Shown piece by piece: positions 1 through 6,956 of a stretch of 12,694 nucleotides of DNA (its first letter is position 1; every line of letters starts with the position of its first letter). Made by a program: the position numbers and the translations under genes. Below the pieces are notes generated by a model. The model made no database searches. It had not been told where the DNA came from and was given only the letters and a program-made list of their open reading frames with translations. The stretch is from Streptomyces sp. MMG1533 (GTDB lineage: Bacteria > Actinomycetota > Actinomycetes > Streptomycetales > Streptomycetaceae), in assembly GCF_001279775.1 (NCBI RefSeq), contig NZ_LGDG01000044.1, positions 1-12,694 on the forward strand, given 5' to 3'.

Positions 1-1
1 A

Positions 2-115
2 CTCGCCGCACTCAAACACGAGTTGGCCCAGGTCCGCGGCGTCGACGTCGAGAAGCTCCCGGAAGAGGGGGACCTCACCGCACCCGTGGCGGCCACCGGC
101 GAAGGGAAGTCCTGA
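2..115 (+). CDS. C-terminal fragment of an unidentified protein
   Basis: An open frame runs from the window edge to a TGA at 113-115 and gives 37 residues with Streptomyces-like codon use (nearly all codons end in G or C). The tail is hydrophilic, with charged stretches such as KHELAQVRGVDVEKLPEEG, and ends in TGEGKS, so it is a soluble C-terminus. The next gene starts one base after the stop (TGACATG), so both belong to one transcript and are probably translationally coupled. In such operons the upstream gene is often a sugar ABC-transporter component or another dehydrogenase, but the visible tail has no diagnostic motif, so I assign no function. Confidence 0.7.
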   Translation, partial: LAALKHELAQVRGVDVEKLPEEGDLTAPVAATGEGKS

Positions 116-116
116 C

Positions 117-1019
117 ATGGCTTCCTCTCTCGACCGCATCCGGGTCGGCTCGGCCCCCGACTCCTGGGGCGTCTGGTTCCCGGACGACCCGGTGCAGGTG
201 CCCTGGGAACGCTTCCTGGACGAGGTGGCCGAGGCCGGCTACTCCTGGATCGAGCTGGGACCGTACGGCTATCTGCCCACCGACCCGGCCCGGTTGACGG
301 ACGAGGTCGCCAGGCGCGACCTGCAGGTCTCGGCGGGCACGGTCTTCACCGGCATGCACCGAGGTCCCTCCGTCTGGGAGTCCACCTGGGAGCACGTCAG
401 CCAGGTCGCCGCCCTCACCCAGGCGATGGGCGCGCAGCACCTCGTCGTCATCCCGTCCTTCTGGCGCGACGACAAGACCGCCGAGATCCTGGAGCCGCCG
501 GAGCTGACCGGCGAGCAGTGGGCGCACCTGACCAAGGGGATGGAGCGGCTGGGGCACGAGGTCAAGGAGACGTACGGCCTCGACATCGTCGTCCACCCGC
601 ACGCCGACACCCACATCGACACCGAGGACCACGTGGAGCGGTTCCTCGACTCGACCGACTCCGAACTGGTCAACCTCTGCCTGGACACGGGGCATTACGC
701 CTACTGCGGCGGCGACAGCGTCAAGCTCATCGAGACGTACGGCGAACGCATCGGCTACCTCCACCTCAAGCAGGTCGACCCGGAGATCCTCGCCGACGTC
801 GTCAAGAACGAGGTCCCGTTCGGTCCCGCCGTACAGCGCGGAGTGATGTGCGAACCACCCTCCGGCGTACCGGAGTTGGAGCCGGTCCTGGTGGCCGCGC
901 AGAAGCTCGGCGTCGAGCTGTTCGCGATCGTCGAGCAGGACATGTACCCCTGCGAGCCGGACAAGCCGCTGCCGATCGCAGTGCGTACCCGCAAGTTCCT
1001 GAGGTCCTGCGGCGCCTGA
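117..1019 (+). CDS. IolE-like sugar phosphate isomerase/epimerase (TIM-barrel, inosose dehydratase family)
   Basis: A 300-residue protein of the AP-endonuclease-2-type TIM-barrel superfamily, the usual length for IolE-like enzymes. Seen: the N-terminal strand [10 protein letters not shown] (11-20), [10 protein letters not shown] (45-54) with Glu46, [11 protein letters not shown] (158-168), [13 protein letters not shown] (188-200) with Asp190 and His193, [10 protein letters not shown] (214-223) with His216, and AIVEQD (270-275) with Glu273. The DTGH...GGD and HLK-V-PE blocks match inosose (2-keto-myo-inositol) dehydratase IolE, where such residues hold the divalent metal. The likely reaction is dehydration or isomerisation of a keto-cyclitol or keto-sugar in the cytoplasm. 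The ATG lies behind GAAGGGAAG. An IolG-like dehydrogenase follows after 10 bases, giving a dehydrogenase/dehydratase pair. The exact substrate is uncertain; a 3-keto-sugar or 3-keto-glycoside enzyme is the alternative. Confidence 0.88.
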   Translation: MASSLDRIRVGSAPDSWGVWFPDDPVQVPWERFLDEVAEAGYSWIELGPYGYLPTDPARLTDEVARRDLQVSAGTVFTGMHRGPSVWESTWEHVSQVAALTQAMGAQHLVVIPSFWRDDKTAEILEPPELTGEQWAHLTKGMERLGHEVKETYGLDIVVHPHADTHIDTEDHVERFLDSTDSELVNLCLDTGHYAYCGGDSVKLIETYGERIGYLHLKQVDPEILADVVKNEVPFGPAVQRGVMCEPPSGVPELEPVLVAAQKLGVELFAIVEQDMYPCEPDKPLPIAVRTRKFLRSCGA

Positions 1020-1029
1020 AGGGACGGTC

Positions 1030-2058
1030 ATGACCACCCGTGGCACGAGCGAAGAACTGGGCGTCGCCGTGATCGGCACCGGCCGGATGGGTGCCGACCA
1101 CGTCCGCCGTATCCAACAGGTCACCAGCGGAGCACGGGTGACCGCCGTCGTGGACGTCGACGCGGAGCGCGCCAAGACGGTCGCGGCCCGCGTCGACGGC
1201 TGCACCGCCCACACCGACCCGGCCTCCGCGATGGCGGCGGCCGATGTCGACGCGGTGCTGATCGCCTCCCCGGGCCCCGCCCACGAGGCCGCCCTGCTGA
1301 CCGCCTTCGAACACGGCCTTCCGGTGCTGTGCGAGAAGCCGCTCACCCCCGACGCCGCCTCCGCACTGCGGGTGCTGGAGGCCGAGCGGAAGCTGGGCCG
1401 GCGGCTGGTCCAGGTCGGCTTCATGCGGCGCTACGACGCCGAGTACGTCAGACTCAAGTCCCTGCTGGAAACCGGGCAGTTGGGCCGCCCCCTGCTGCTG
1501 CACAACCGGCACCGCAACGTGGCCAGCCCGCCCGGCTTCACCAGCGACATGCTCATCAGCGACTCCGTGGCGCACGAGACCGACGTGACCCGCTGGCTGC
1601 TCGGCCACGAGATCACGGCCGTCACGGTGCTGCGCCCGACCCCGTCCGCGAGCGCGCCGGACGCCCTTCAGGACCCGCAGTTCGTCGTGTTCGAGACCGA
1701 CGGCGGCGCGGTGTCCGACGTCGAGATCTTCGTCAACTGCGGCTTCGGCTACCAGGTCCAGGCCGAGGTGGTCTGCGAACGCGGCACCGCCCGCGTCGGC
1801 GACGGCCATGCCATGGTCACCAACATGGCGGGCCGCTGGGGCGGCACCATCGACCAGGACTGGACCGTGCGTTTCGCCGACGCCTACGACCGCGAGATCC
1901 AGGCCTGGGTCGACGCCACCCGCCGCGGCGAGGCGGTCGGCCCGAGCGTCTGGGACGGCTATGCGGCGGCGGCGGTCTGCGAGGCGGGGGTGCGGGCGCT
2001 GGCGGACGGCGGTCGGGTGGAGGTCGACCTCGTGGAGAAGCCCGCGCTGTACCGATGA
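1030..2058 (+). CDS. Gfo/Idh/MocA oxidoreductase, inositol 2-dehydrogenase-like
   Basis: A 342-residue NAD(P)-dependent dehydrogenase. The Rossmann glycine motif GTGRMG is at 16-21, an acidic strand end VVDVD at 40-44, the family signature CEKP at 101-104 (catalytic Lys103), and [15 protein letters not shown] at 178-192. Asp178 and His182 have the four-residue spacing of the catalytic Asp/His pair in Bacillus IolG. The C-terminal half is the usual Gfo/Idh beta-sheet domain, and the length is standard. The start ATG follows GAAGGGACGG, 10 bases after the IolE-like gene, so they are cotranscribed. Predicted role: oxidation of a ring hydroxyl of a cyclitol or sugar to a ketone, supplying the IolE-like enzyme. 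It is a different sequence type from the iolG at 5077-6081, so the substrate may differ. Confidence 0.9.
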   Translation: MTTRGTSEELGVAVIGTGRMGADHVRRIQQVTSGARVTAVVDVDAERAKTVAARVDGCTAHTDPASAMAAADVDAVLIASPGPAHEAALLTAFEHGLPVLCEKPLTPDAASALRVLEAERKLGRRLVQVGFMRRYDAEYVRLKSLLETGQLGRPLLLHNRHRNVASPPGFTSDMLISDSVAHETDVTRWLLGHEITAVTVLRPTPSASAPDALQDPQFVVFETDGGAVSDVEIFVNCGFGYQVQAEVVCERGTARVGDGHAMVTNMAGRWGGTIDQDWTVRFADAYDREIQAWVDATRRGEAVGPSVWDGYAAAAVCEAGVRALADGGRVEVDLVEKPALYR

Positions 2059-2090
2059 CCGCGACCGGCTTGCCCGGGATTCCTGAACCC

Positions 2091-2120
2091 TTTCGTTCGA
2101 TCCGCGCCTGGCTCTACGCT
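2091..2120 (+). promoter_or_regulatory. Weak candidate promoter for the unknown membrane-protein pair
   Basis: TACGCT at 2115-2120 fits a loose actinomycete -10 box. The matching -35 region, around TTCGTT at 2092-2097, agrees poorly with TTGACA. The segment 2055-2174 has lower G/C at the third position of the frame open through it than the genes on either side, which supports its being non-coding leader rather than an N-terminal extension. A transcript from here would begin about 2127. This is inference from sequence only. Confidence 0.25.
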
Positions 2121-2125
2121 CGTGG

Positions 2126-2152
2126 GGCGGGTTCCGAGGGCCGGGACCCGCC
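2126..2152 (+). terminator. Hairpin: weak terminator of the iolE/iolG-like operon or 5' leader hairpin
   Basis: GGCGGGTTCC (2126-2135) pairs with 2143-2152 (ending GGGACCCGCC), giving a 10-bp stem with one G-U pair and a 7-base loop. No T-run follows, which is common for Streptomyces terminators. It sits 68 bases after the dehydrogenase stop and 22 bases before the GTG of the next gene, so it could end the upstream operon or lie in the leader of the next transcript. The sequence does not decide between these. Confidence 0.4.
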
Positions 2153-2174
2153 GTTCGCAGCACCGGGGGAAGCC

Positions 2175-2858
2175 GTGGAGGCAGCGACGCTGGTCCTGCT
2201 GGGAGCGGCGGGCGGCGCACTGCGCGGACTGCTGGACGTCTACACCAGGTTCCTGGACTGGCAGGCGGACCGGCGCGCCCACCGGCTGTTACCGCCGGAA
2301 CAGCAGGGTCAACCACCGCGGTTCCGGAGGCACTTCGACCCTGTCGGCGACCCTGTCGCGGCCGTGGTGCACAGCGGCATGGGCGCCGCCGCCGCGGTGC
2401 TCTTCGGCACCACGGGGCAGATCAGTGGCGCGTACGCGGCGCTCGTCGTGGGAATGTCGGCGCCGGGGATCCTGACCCAGTTGAGTCGCGTCCAGTCGGT
2501 GAACGACGCTCTGACCGCCCCGGTGCCGGCACAGCCGACCGCCGAGCAACAGACGCCCGAACCCGTGGCGGCGGCCGAACCGCTCACCGCGCAGCCGACG
2601 GCCGTCAACGCCGGGCAGCCCGCCCCTGCTCCGACCGTGCTTCCCGAACCGCGCGCGGCCCAGACCGTGTTCATGGACGGCGACGGGACACAGACACAGG
2701 CAGACGTACGGCAGGCGAGCCACCCACCCCACACGACACATCCGCACCCGAACGGCCGACCGGCGGACACGGCTCCCGGCCCGGGCCGGGAGCACGGCGG
2801 CCGTGAAGCTCCGCCCCGGTCGCAGCGACCGGTCGTCGGAGAGGAGGGCGCGAGATGA
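2175..2858 (+). CDS. Hypothetical membrane-associated protein with disordered tail; contains a TTA codon
   Basis: A 227-residue protein that I do not recognise. It starts with an alanine/leucine-rich segment (4-20), then a charged region DWQADRRAHR (28-37), a second hydrophobic stretch at about 60-100 (PVAAVVHSGMGAAAAVLFG and on) that could form one or two membrane helices, and a Pro/Ala/Gln/Thr-rich, later His-rich tail (114-227) that looks disordered. The GTG start at 2175 has a GGGGGA ribosome site. The alternative ATG at 2055 overlaps the upstream stop (ATGA) but would add 40 codons with non-Streptomyces third-base use, so I prefer GTG. Leu39 is a TTA codon at 2289-2291, implying need for the bldA tRNA. 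The stop overlaps the next start (ATGA, 2855-2858), so the two proteins are coupled and probably act together. Confidence 0.72.
   Translation: MEAATLVLLGAAGGALRGLLDVYTRFLDWQADRRAHRLLPPEQQGQPPRFRRHFDPVGDPVAAVVHSGMGAAAAVLFGTTGQISGAYAALVVGMSAPGILTQLSRVQSVNDALTAPVPAQPTAEQQTPEPVAAAEPLTAQPTAVNAGQPAPAPTVLPEPRAAQTVFMDGDGTQTQADVRQASHPPHTTHPHPNGRPADTAPGPGREHGGREAPPRSQRPVVGEEGAR
2772..2793. repeat. Perfect 22-bp palindrome inside the TTA-containing gene
   Basis: The two 11-base halves (GCTCCCGGCCC and its exact reverse complement) meet between 2782 and 2783. It encodes part of the low-complexity tail (TAPGPGRE), 62 bases before the start of the coupled downstream gene, and could fold strongly in mRNA or as a cruciform. 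Confidence 0.8.
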
Positions 2859-4033
2859 CGCAGCGACCCCCCGTGCACCGACGCATCGCCGCGAGCCTCC
2901 TGGGCGTCGACCGCTCGGGACGCAGGCCGCCCACCGCCGAGCAGCAGCGTCGCCTTCCGGTGCGGCGTCGTATTCTGGCCTCACTGCTGGGGATTCGGGT
3001 ACGTCCGCCCGCGCCTGACGTGTCCTCGACGGCCGCCGCGGAAGAGCGCCCGGCCCCGGCACCAGCCCCGGCCCCGCCGCGGACCGTGCCGCAGCGGACA
3101 GCCCGCGTCGACTACCCGGAGCACACCCCCGAACCGGTGCCGAGGCCGTCGCCGGCACCTCGGCGGGACACGTGGCACACGGTTCCCGCAGGCCGCGCCT
3201 CGGGGCCCTCCTTTCTGCTGAGCGAGGACCGCCAGGAATACGAGCGGATCCTCGACGAGGTGCTGCGCTCCGCCCCACACCGTCCTGAACTGGCCGCTGT
3301 CGGTCAGCGGCTCTACCCCGAACAGCTGCGCACCATGGCGCTGAACGCCACCGCACTCATCACGACGGCCGCGGTGACCGAGTACCAGCACTATGTGGAG
3401 GTCCGCGAGGAACTGCGCCACCCGGCGCCGTCCACACCCGAACGGGACTCCAGGGAGCCGGACTCGATGGGGCTGGCCGCCAGGCTGGAAGAGGCCGGGA
3501 CCAGCACCGCGGGTGTGGGCGCCGTGGCCGCGGTGCTGACACCCCTCCTCGCCGGAACCGGCACGGTGCTCTTCCTGCTCGTGGGCTACGTCCTGAAGAT
3601 GCTCGACCCCGAACCGGCGTTCGCCCGGACCATGCTCACCACCGGATGGGTGCTCGGCGGCGTGACCGCGGCCTCGCTCCTCGTCGCCTTGGCGGGGCTG
3701 TTGATCACCGCCGTGCGCAACCGGTCGTCCTCGCTCGAAGCCGGTTCGTACGGCGAGCTGAGTGCGGAGGTGGACCGCGCCAGGCAGGACTGGCACGAGG
3801 CCCTGGTGGAGCGTGGCATCCTGCCGTTCCTACGGGATGCGCTGGCCGACCTGGCGGGCACGTCCCTGCCGGGTACGGCACCGCCGGAGCCGGCCGGCCG
3901 CATGCCACACCTCGGCTACGACCGTCCGGGCTTCAGAAGCCCGGACGACACCGCCCCCGGTCCACGCCCGAGCTTCAGTACACCTGACTACACCAGCCCG
4001 GACTTCGGCGGCCCGGAACACACAGGGGAGTGA
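2855..4033 (+). CDS. Hypothetical membrane protein with duplicated N-terminal motif and proline-rich linker
   Basis: A 392-residue protein with no recognised function. Layout: two copies of a short basic amphipathic motif, VHRRIAASLLGV (7-18) and VRRRILASLLGI (36-47); a Pro/Ala-rich linker (about 51-118); a helical soluble region (119-190) containing SEDRQEYERILDEVL; hydrophobic segments at about 219-249 and 262-287, consistent with a membrane hairpin; a conserved-looking helix EVDRARQDWHEALVERGILP (305-324); and a Pro/Asp/Thr-rich tail with PDxT-like repeats (358-390). There is no signal peptide. Translation starts inside the preceding stop (ATGA), with GGAGAGGAGGG upstream. It shares its proline-rich, membrane-linked style with its partner, so a two-protein membrane assembly is plausible but unproven. 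Confidence 0.85.
   Translation: MTQRPPVHRRIAASLLGVDRSGRRPPTAEQQRRLPVRRRILASLLGIRVRPPAPDVSSTAAAEERPAPAPAPAPPRTVPQRTARVDYPEHTPEPVPRPSPAPRRDTWHTVPAGRASGPSFLLSEDRQEYERILDEVLRSAPHRPELAAVGQRLYPEQLRTMALNATALITTAAVTEYQHYVEVREELRHPAPSTPERDSREPDSMGLAARLEEAGTSTAGVGAVAAVLTPLLAGTGTVLFLLVGYVLKMLDPEPAFARTMLTTGWVLGGVTAASLLVALAGLLITAVRNRSSSLEAGSYGELSAEVDRARQDWHEALVERGILPFLRDALADLAGTSLPGTAPPEPAGRMPHLGYDRPGFRSPDDTAPGPRPSFSTPDYTSPDFGGPEHTGE
3924..3946 (+). repeat. Perfect 10-bp stem hairpin within the 3' part of the 392-residue protein gene
   Basis: GTCCGGGCTT (3924-3933) pairs perfectly with AAGCCCGGAC (3937-3946) around a 3-base loop CAG. It lies 85 bases before the stop and encodes the RPGFRSPDD region. It may be only a by-product of the repetitive tail, or an mRNA-stability or attenuation element. 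Confidence 0.7.
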
Positions 4034-4057
4034 GCCGGCAGTCGCACGGCCCGGGCA

Positions 4058-5080
4058 TCAGCCCCCTGCCGTGATGCGCGGGCGCGCCTCGAACCCCGCC
4101 GCCCGATAGCACTCGTCGATCAGAGCCATCGTCGCCACCGCGTCATCCGCGTCCAACGGCACCGCAGCACCGTCCCGGACCCGGTCCGCGAACGCCTCCA
4201 ACTGATAGGCGTACGACGACCGCGTCCCGAGCCGCTCCGTCCGCTCGCCCTCCGCCGTACGCACCACGATCCGGTCGTCCAGGTGCGGAAGAACGAAGTT
4301 CGGGGCGCTCGCCTCACCACGCGTGCCGACGATCCGGCAGCTCATCTCCAGCTCGTCGTACGCCATGTGGCAGCGGGCCGACGCGGTGGCCCCGTCCGGG
4401 TACTCCAGCTCGGCGTCCAGCCACTCGTCGACCCCGGGCGCACCCGCACGCTCCCCGCCCCGCGCGGAGACGAGTCGCGGCGCGCCGCCCGCCCAGGGCG
4501 CGAGCATCCGTACGGCGTGCAGGCTGTAGCAGCCCAGGTCCATCACGGCCCCGCCGGCCAGCGGCAGCGACCAGCGCGGGTCGCAGTCGTCCGGGGCGGG
4601 GATGGCGACCAGCGTCTCCACCCGTCGCAGCTCGCCGAGTTCACCGCTGCGCAGCAGCTCGTGCAGGCGCCGGGTGACCGGGTGGAACAGGTAGTGGAAG
4701 CCCTCCATGAAGACCGTCCCGGCCTTGGCCGCCGCCTTCCGTACCTCGGCGGCCTCCTCGGCGTTGCTCGCCGACGGCTTCTCCGTCAGGACGTGCTTGC
4801 CCGCCGCCAGGGCGGCGAGGTTCCAGGGCCCGTGCAGGCCGTTGGCGAGGGGGTTGTAGACGGCTTCGACCTCGGGATCCGCGATCAGGTCGGCGTACGA
4901 GTCCGCCACCTGCTCCACGCCGTGCGCCGCCGCGAAGGCCTCGGCGCGGGAACGGTCGCGGGCGGCCACCGCGACGAGGCGGTGGCCGGTCGCCCGGGCC
5001 GGGTCCACGAGGGAGCGTTCGGTGATGCGTGCGGCGCCCAGTACTCCGATGCGCAGTGGTTCCCGGCCCGGTCCGCTCAT
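4058..5080 (-). CDS. Gfo/Idh/MocA oxidoreductase (dihydrodiol/xylose dehydrogenase-like branch)
   Basis: A 340-residue protein, last gene of the minus-strand operon. The Rossmann loop is GAARIT (15-20) rather than classic GxGxxG. TEKP is at 99-102 with Lys101, EGFHYLFHP at 126-134, and GGAVMDLGCYSLHAVRML at 176-193. The MEGFHYLFHP and MDLGCYSLH blocks are typical of the branch holding dimeric dihydrodiol dehydrogenase, D-xylose dehydrogenase and glucose-fructose oxidoreductase, not of IolG. Expected activity is NAD(P)-dependent oxidation of an aldose or cyclic polyol hydroxyl. The start at 5080 is chosen because the ATG overlaps the upstream stop by four bases and has a strong GAGGAGG site 10 bases ahead; a longer open frame upstream has no such support and would lie inside iolG. 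Confidence 0.88.
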   Translation of the reverse strand: MSGPGREPLRIGVLGAARITERSLVDPARATGHRLVAVAARDRSRAEAFAAAHGVEQVADSYADLIADPEVEAVYNPLANGLHGPWNLAALAAGKHVLTEKPSASNAEEAAEVRKAAAKAGTVFMEGFHYLFHPVTRRLHELLRSGELGELRRVETLVAIPAPDDCDPRWSLPLAGGAVMDLGCYSLHAVRMLAPWAGGAPRLVSARGGERAGAPGVDEWLDAELEYPDGATASARCHMAYDELEMSCRIVGTRGEASAPNFVLPHLDDRIVVRTAEGERTERLGTRSSYAYQLEAFADRVRDGAAVPLDADDAVATMALIDECYRAAGFEARPRITAGG

Positions 5081-6081
5081 GCCTGCCGTACCTCCTCGAT
5101 CGTCACGGGACGGTGCTCGCCCAGCGACAGTGTGCACGCATCGGCGATCCAGCCGGCCTCCAGGGCGTCCTCGATCGTGCACGGGGAGGTGCGGGTGCCC
5201 GCCACGACCTCGGTGAACGCGGTGAGTTCGGCGCGGTAGGCCTCGGTGAAGCGGTCCATGAAGAAGTCGTGCGGGGTGCCGGCCGGGAAGGTCACGCCGG
5301 GCTCGACCGAGCGCAGCGGCAGCTTGTCCTCCAGGCCCACGGCGATGGAGTCCTCGAAGCCGTGGATCTCCATGCGGACGTCGTAACCGCGGGCGTTGTG
5401 GCGGGAGTTGGAGACCACGGCGATCGTGCCGTCGTCCAGGGTGAGGATCGCGCCGGTGGTGTCGGCGTCGCCCGCCTCCTTGATGAAGTCGGCGCCCCGG
5501 TTGCCGCCGACCGCGTACACCTCGGTCACTTCGCGGCCGGTCACCCAGCGGATGATGTCGAAGTCGTGCACCGAACAGTCCCGGAAGATGCCACCGGAGG
5601 CGGCGATGTACGCGGCCGGCGGCGGCGCCGGGTCCAGCGTGGTCGACCGGACGGTGTGCAGCTTGCCCAGCTCGCCGCCCTGCACGGCGGCCCGCGCGGC
5701 GACGAACCCGGCGTCGAAGCGCCGGTTGTAGCCGATCTGGATCGGGACGGTGCTGCCCTGGACGGACTTGAGGACCTCGACGCCCTCCCGCATGGTGCGG
5801 GCGACGGGCTTCTCGCAGAACACGGGGACGCCCGCTTCCACCGCAGCGCGGATCAGCGCGGGGTGGGCGTCGGTCGCCGCCGCGACGACGATGCCGTCCA
5901 CCCCGGCGGCCAGCACGGCCTCGGGGGAGTCCGCGACCTCGGCGCCGAACCGCTCGGCGGCGGCCTTGGCGGCGTCCGCGAACGGGTCGGCGACGACGAG
6001 CGAGTCGACCGCGTCGAGTCCGGAGAGGGTCTCGGCGTGGAAGGCGCCGATGCGGCCGAGGCCGAGGATTCCGATGCGCAT
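5077..6081 (-). CDS. iolG: Inositol 2-dehydrogenase (Gfo/Idh/MocA family)
   Basis: A 334-residue protein, the normal length for IolG. GLGRIG (7-12) is the NAD loop; FCEKPVA (88-94) holds catalytic Lys91; GYNRRFD (117-123) is the family block; FRDCSVHDFDIIRWVTG (166-182) carries Asp168 and His172 at the spacing of the IolG catalytic pair. GGNRGADFIKEAGDADTTGAI follows as in many actinomycete inositol dehydrogenases. The enzyme should oxidise myo-inositol, or a related cyclitol or sugar, to the 2-keto compound in the cytoplasm with NAD. The ribosome site AAGGAG lies 10 bases before the ATG. The gene follows the SDR gene after 83 bases and overlaps the next gene by 4. The substrate within the inositol/glucose-like range cannot be fixed from sequence. 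Confidence 0.88.
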   Translation of the reverse strand: MRIGILGLGRIGAFHAETLSGLDAVDSLVVADPFADAAKAAAERFGAEVADSPEAVLAAGVDGIVVAAATDAHPALIRAAVEAGVPVFCEKPVARTMREGVEVLKSVQGSTVPIQIGYNRRFDAGFVAARAAVQGGELGKLHTVRSTTLDPAPPPAAYIAASGGIFRDCSVHDFDIIRWVTGREVTEVYAVGGNRGADFIKEAGDADTTGAILTLDDGTIAVVSNSRHNARGYDVRMEIHGFEDSIAVGLEDKLPLRSVEPGVTFPAGTPHDFFMDRFTEAYRAELTAFTEVVAGTRTSPCTIEDALEAGWIADACTLSLGEHRPVTIEEVRQA

Positions 6082-6098
6082 GGGGGCGTGCTCCTTGA

Positions 6099-6138
6099 GT
6101 GCGGGGTCCTACGAGCGGGTGCGGGGATCTACGAGCGG
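6099..6138. repeat. Tandem duplication of a 20-bp unit in the SDR-iolG gap
   Basis: The unit GTGCGGGGTCCTACGAGCGG (6099-6118) is followed directly by GTGCGGGGATCTACGAGCGG (6119-6138), identical at 18 of 20 positions. It lies 18 bases upstream of the iolG start and outside the ribosome site. Origin by slippage or local duplication is the simplest reading. Confidence 0.85.
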
Positions 6139-6164
6139 AGGTGGAGAAGGCGGGGGAGGGAAGG

Positions 6165-6941
6165 TCAGTCGAGGCCGCCGAGAACGTTCTGGTCCCAGTC
6201 GATCACCGATCCGGTGACCACCCCGGACCGGTCGGACAGCAGGAAGACGACGAAGTCGGCGATTTCGTCCGGCTGGCCGAGCTTGCCCATCGGCAGACGG
6301 GTGGCGGCCTGCTCGCGCCAGTCGTCGCCGGCGCCGTGGAAGGCCTTCTGCGTCGCGTCCTCGCCCTCCGTCGCGGTCCAGCCGATGTTCAGGCCGTTGA
6401 TGCGGACCCGGTCGAAGCGGTGCGCGTGCGCCGCGTTGCGGGTCAGCCCGATCAGGCCGGCCTTCGCGGCGACGTACGGGGCGAGGAACGGCTGTCCGCC
6501 GTGCGCCGAGGACGTGATGATGTTGACGACCGTGCCGGGCGCCTTGCGGCCGACCATGTCGGCGACGGCGGCCTGCATGGCGAAGAAGGGCGCCTTGAGG
6601 TTGATCGCGATGTGCTGGTCGAACAGCTCGGGCGTGGTGTCGAGGAGCGTGCCCCGCGAGGTCAGACCGGCCGAGTTCACCAGGCAGTCGACCCGGCCGT
6701 ACGCCGCGACGACCTGCCCCACGGACGCCTTGGCCTGCTCGGCGTCCGCCAGGTCGGCCCGTACGAACATGGCCTTGCCGCCGGCCGCGGCCAGTTCCGC
6801 CACCAGGGCCTCGCCGGGTTCCGGGCGCCGGCCGGTGACGGCGACCACCGCGCCCTCACGGACGGCGGCGCGCGCGATGGCGGCGCCCACCCCCTGGCTT
6901 CCGCCGTTGACCAGGACGACCTTGTCGTCGAGAAGTCCCAT
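6165..6941 (-). CDS. SDR-family NAD(P)-dependent oxidoreductase
   Basis: A 258-residue classical short-chain dehydrogenase/reductase. The cofactor loop GGSQGVG is at 13-19, RADLAD at 61-66, NSAG at 89-92 (the usual NNAG with Ser), Asn114 in INLKAP, Ser144/Ser145 in IITSSAHGG, and the YxxxK pair Tyr156/Lys160 in YVAAKAG. The later block INGLNIGWTATEGED (181-195) marks a subgroup I associate with sugar/cyclitol operons, though I cannot name its substrate. Length is typical and all catalytic residues are present. The ribosome site AAAGGA precedes the ATG. It starts 15 bases after the PhyH gene stop and is cotranscribed with it. Likely role: oxidising or reducing a polyol/keto intermediate alongside the two following Gfo/Idh enzymes. 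Confidence 0.92.
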   Translation of the reverse strand: MGLLDDKVVLVNGGSQGVGAAIARAAVREGAVVAVTGRRPEPGEALVAELAAAGGKAMFVRADLADAEQAKASVGQVVAAYGRVDCLVNSAGLTSRGTLLDTTPELFDQHIAINLKAPFFAMQAAVADMVGRKAPGTVVNIITSSAHGGQPFLAPYVAAKAGLIGLTRNAAHAHRFDRVRINGLNIGWTATEGEDATQKAFHGAGDDWREQAATRLPMGKLGQPDEIADFVVFLLSDRSGVVTGSVIDWDQNVLGGLD

Positions 6942-6956
6942 GGGTTCCAGGTCCTT

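Noticed and set aside
75..1424. Long open frame on the minus strand opposite the IolE-like and IolG-like genes
   Set aside because: It mirrors two well-supported plus-strand genes; its Arg/Val/Asp-rich composition is typical of antisense frames in high-GC DNA and no domain is visible.
2055..2174. ATG at 2055 overlapping the upstream stop, as an alternative start for the TTA-containing gene
   Set aside because: The 40 extra codons have many A/T third bases, unlike the rest of the gene, and cover a hairpin and possible promoter; the GTG at 2175 has a ribosome site.
6139..6164. Purine-rich run after the SDR stop as a possible terminator
   Set aside because: No stem can be drawn, and the following genes look cotranscribed.
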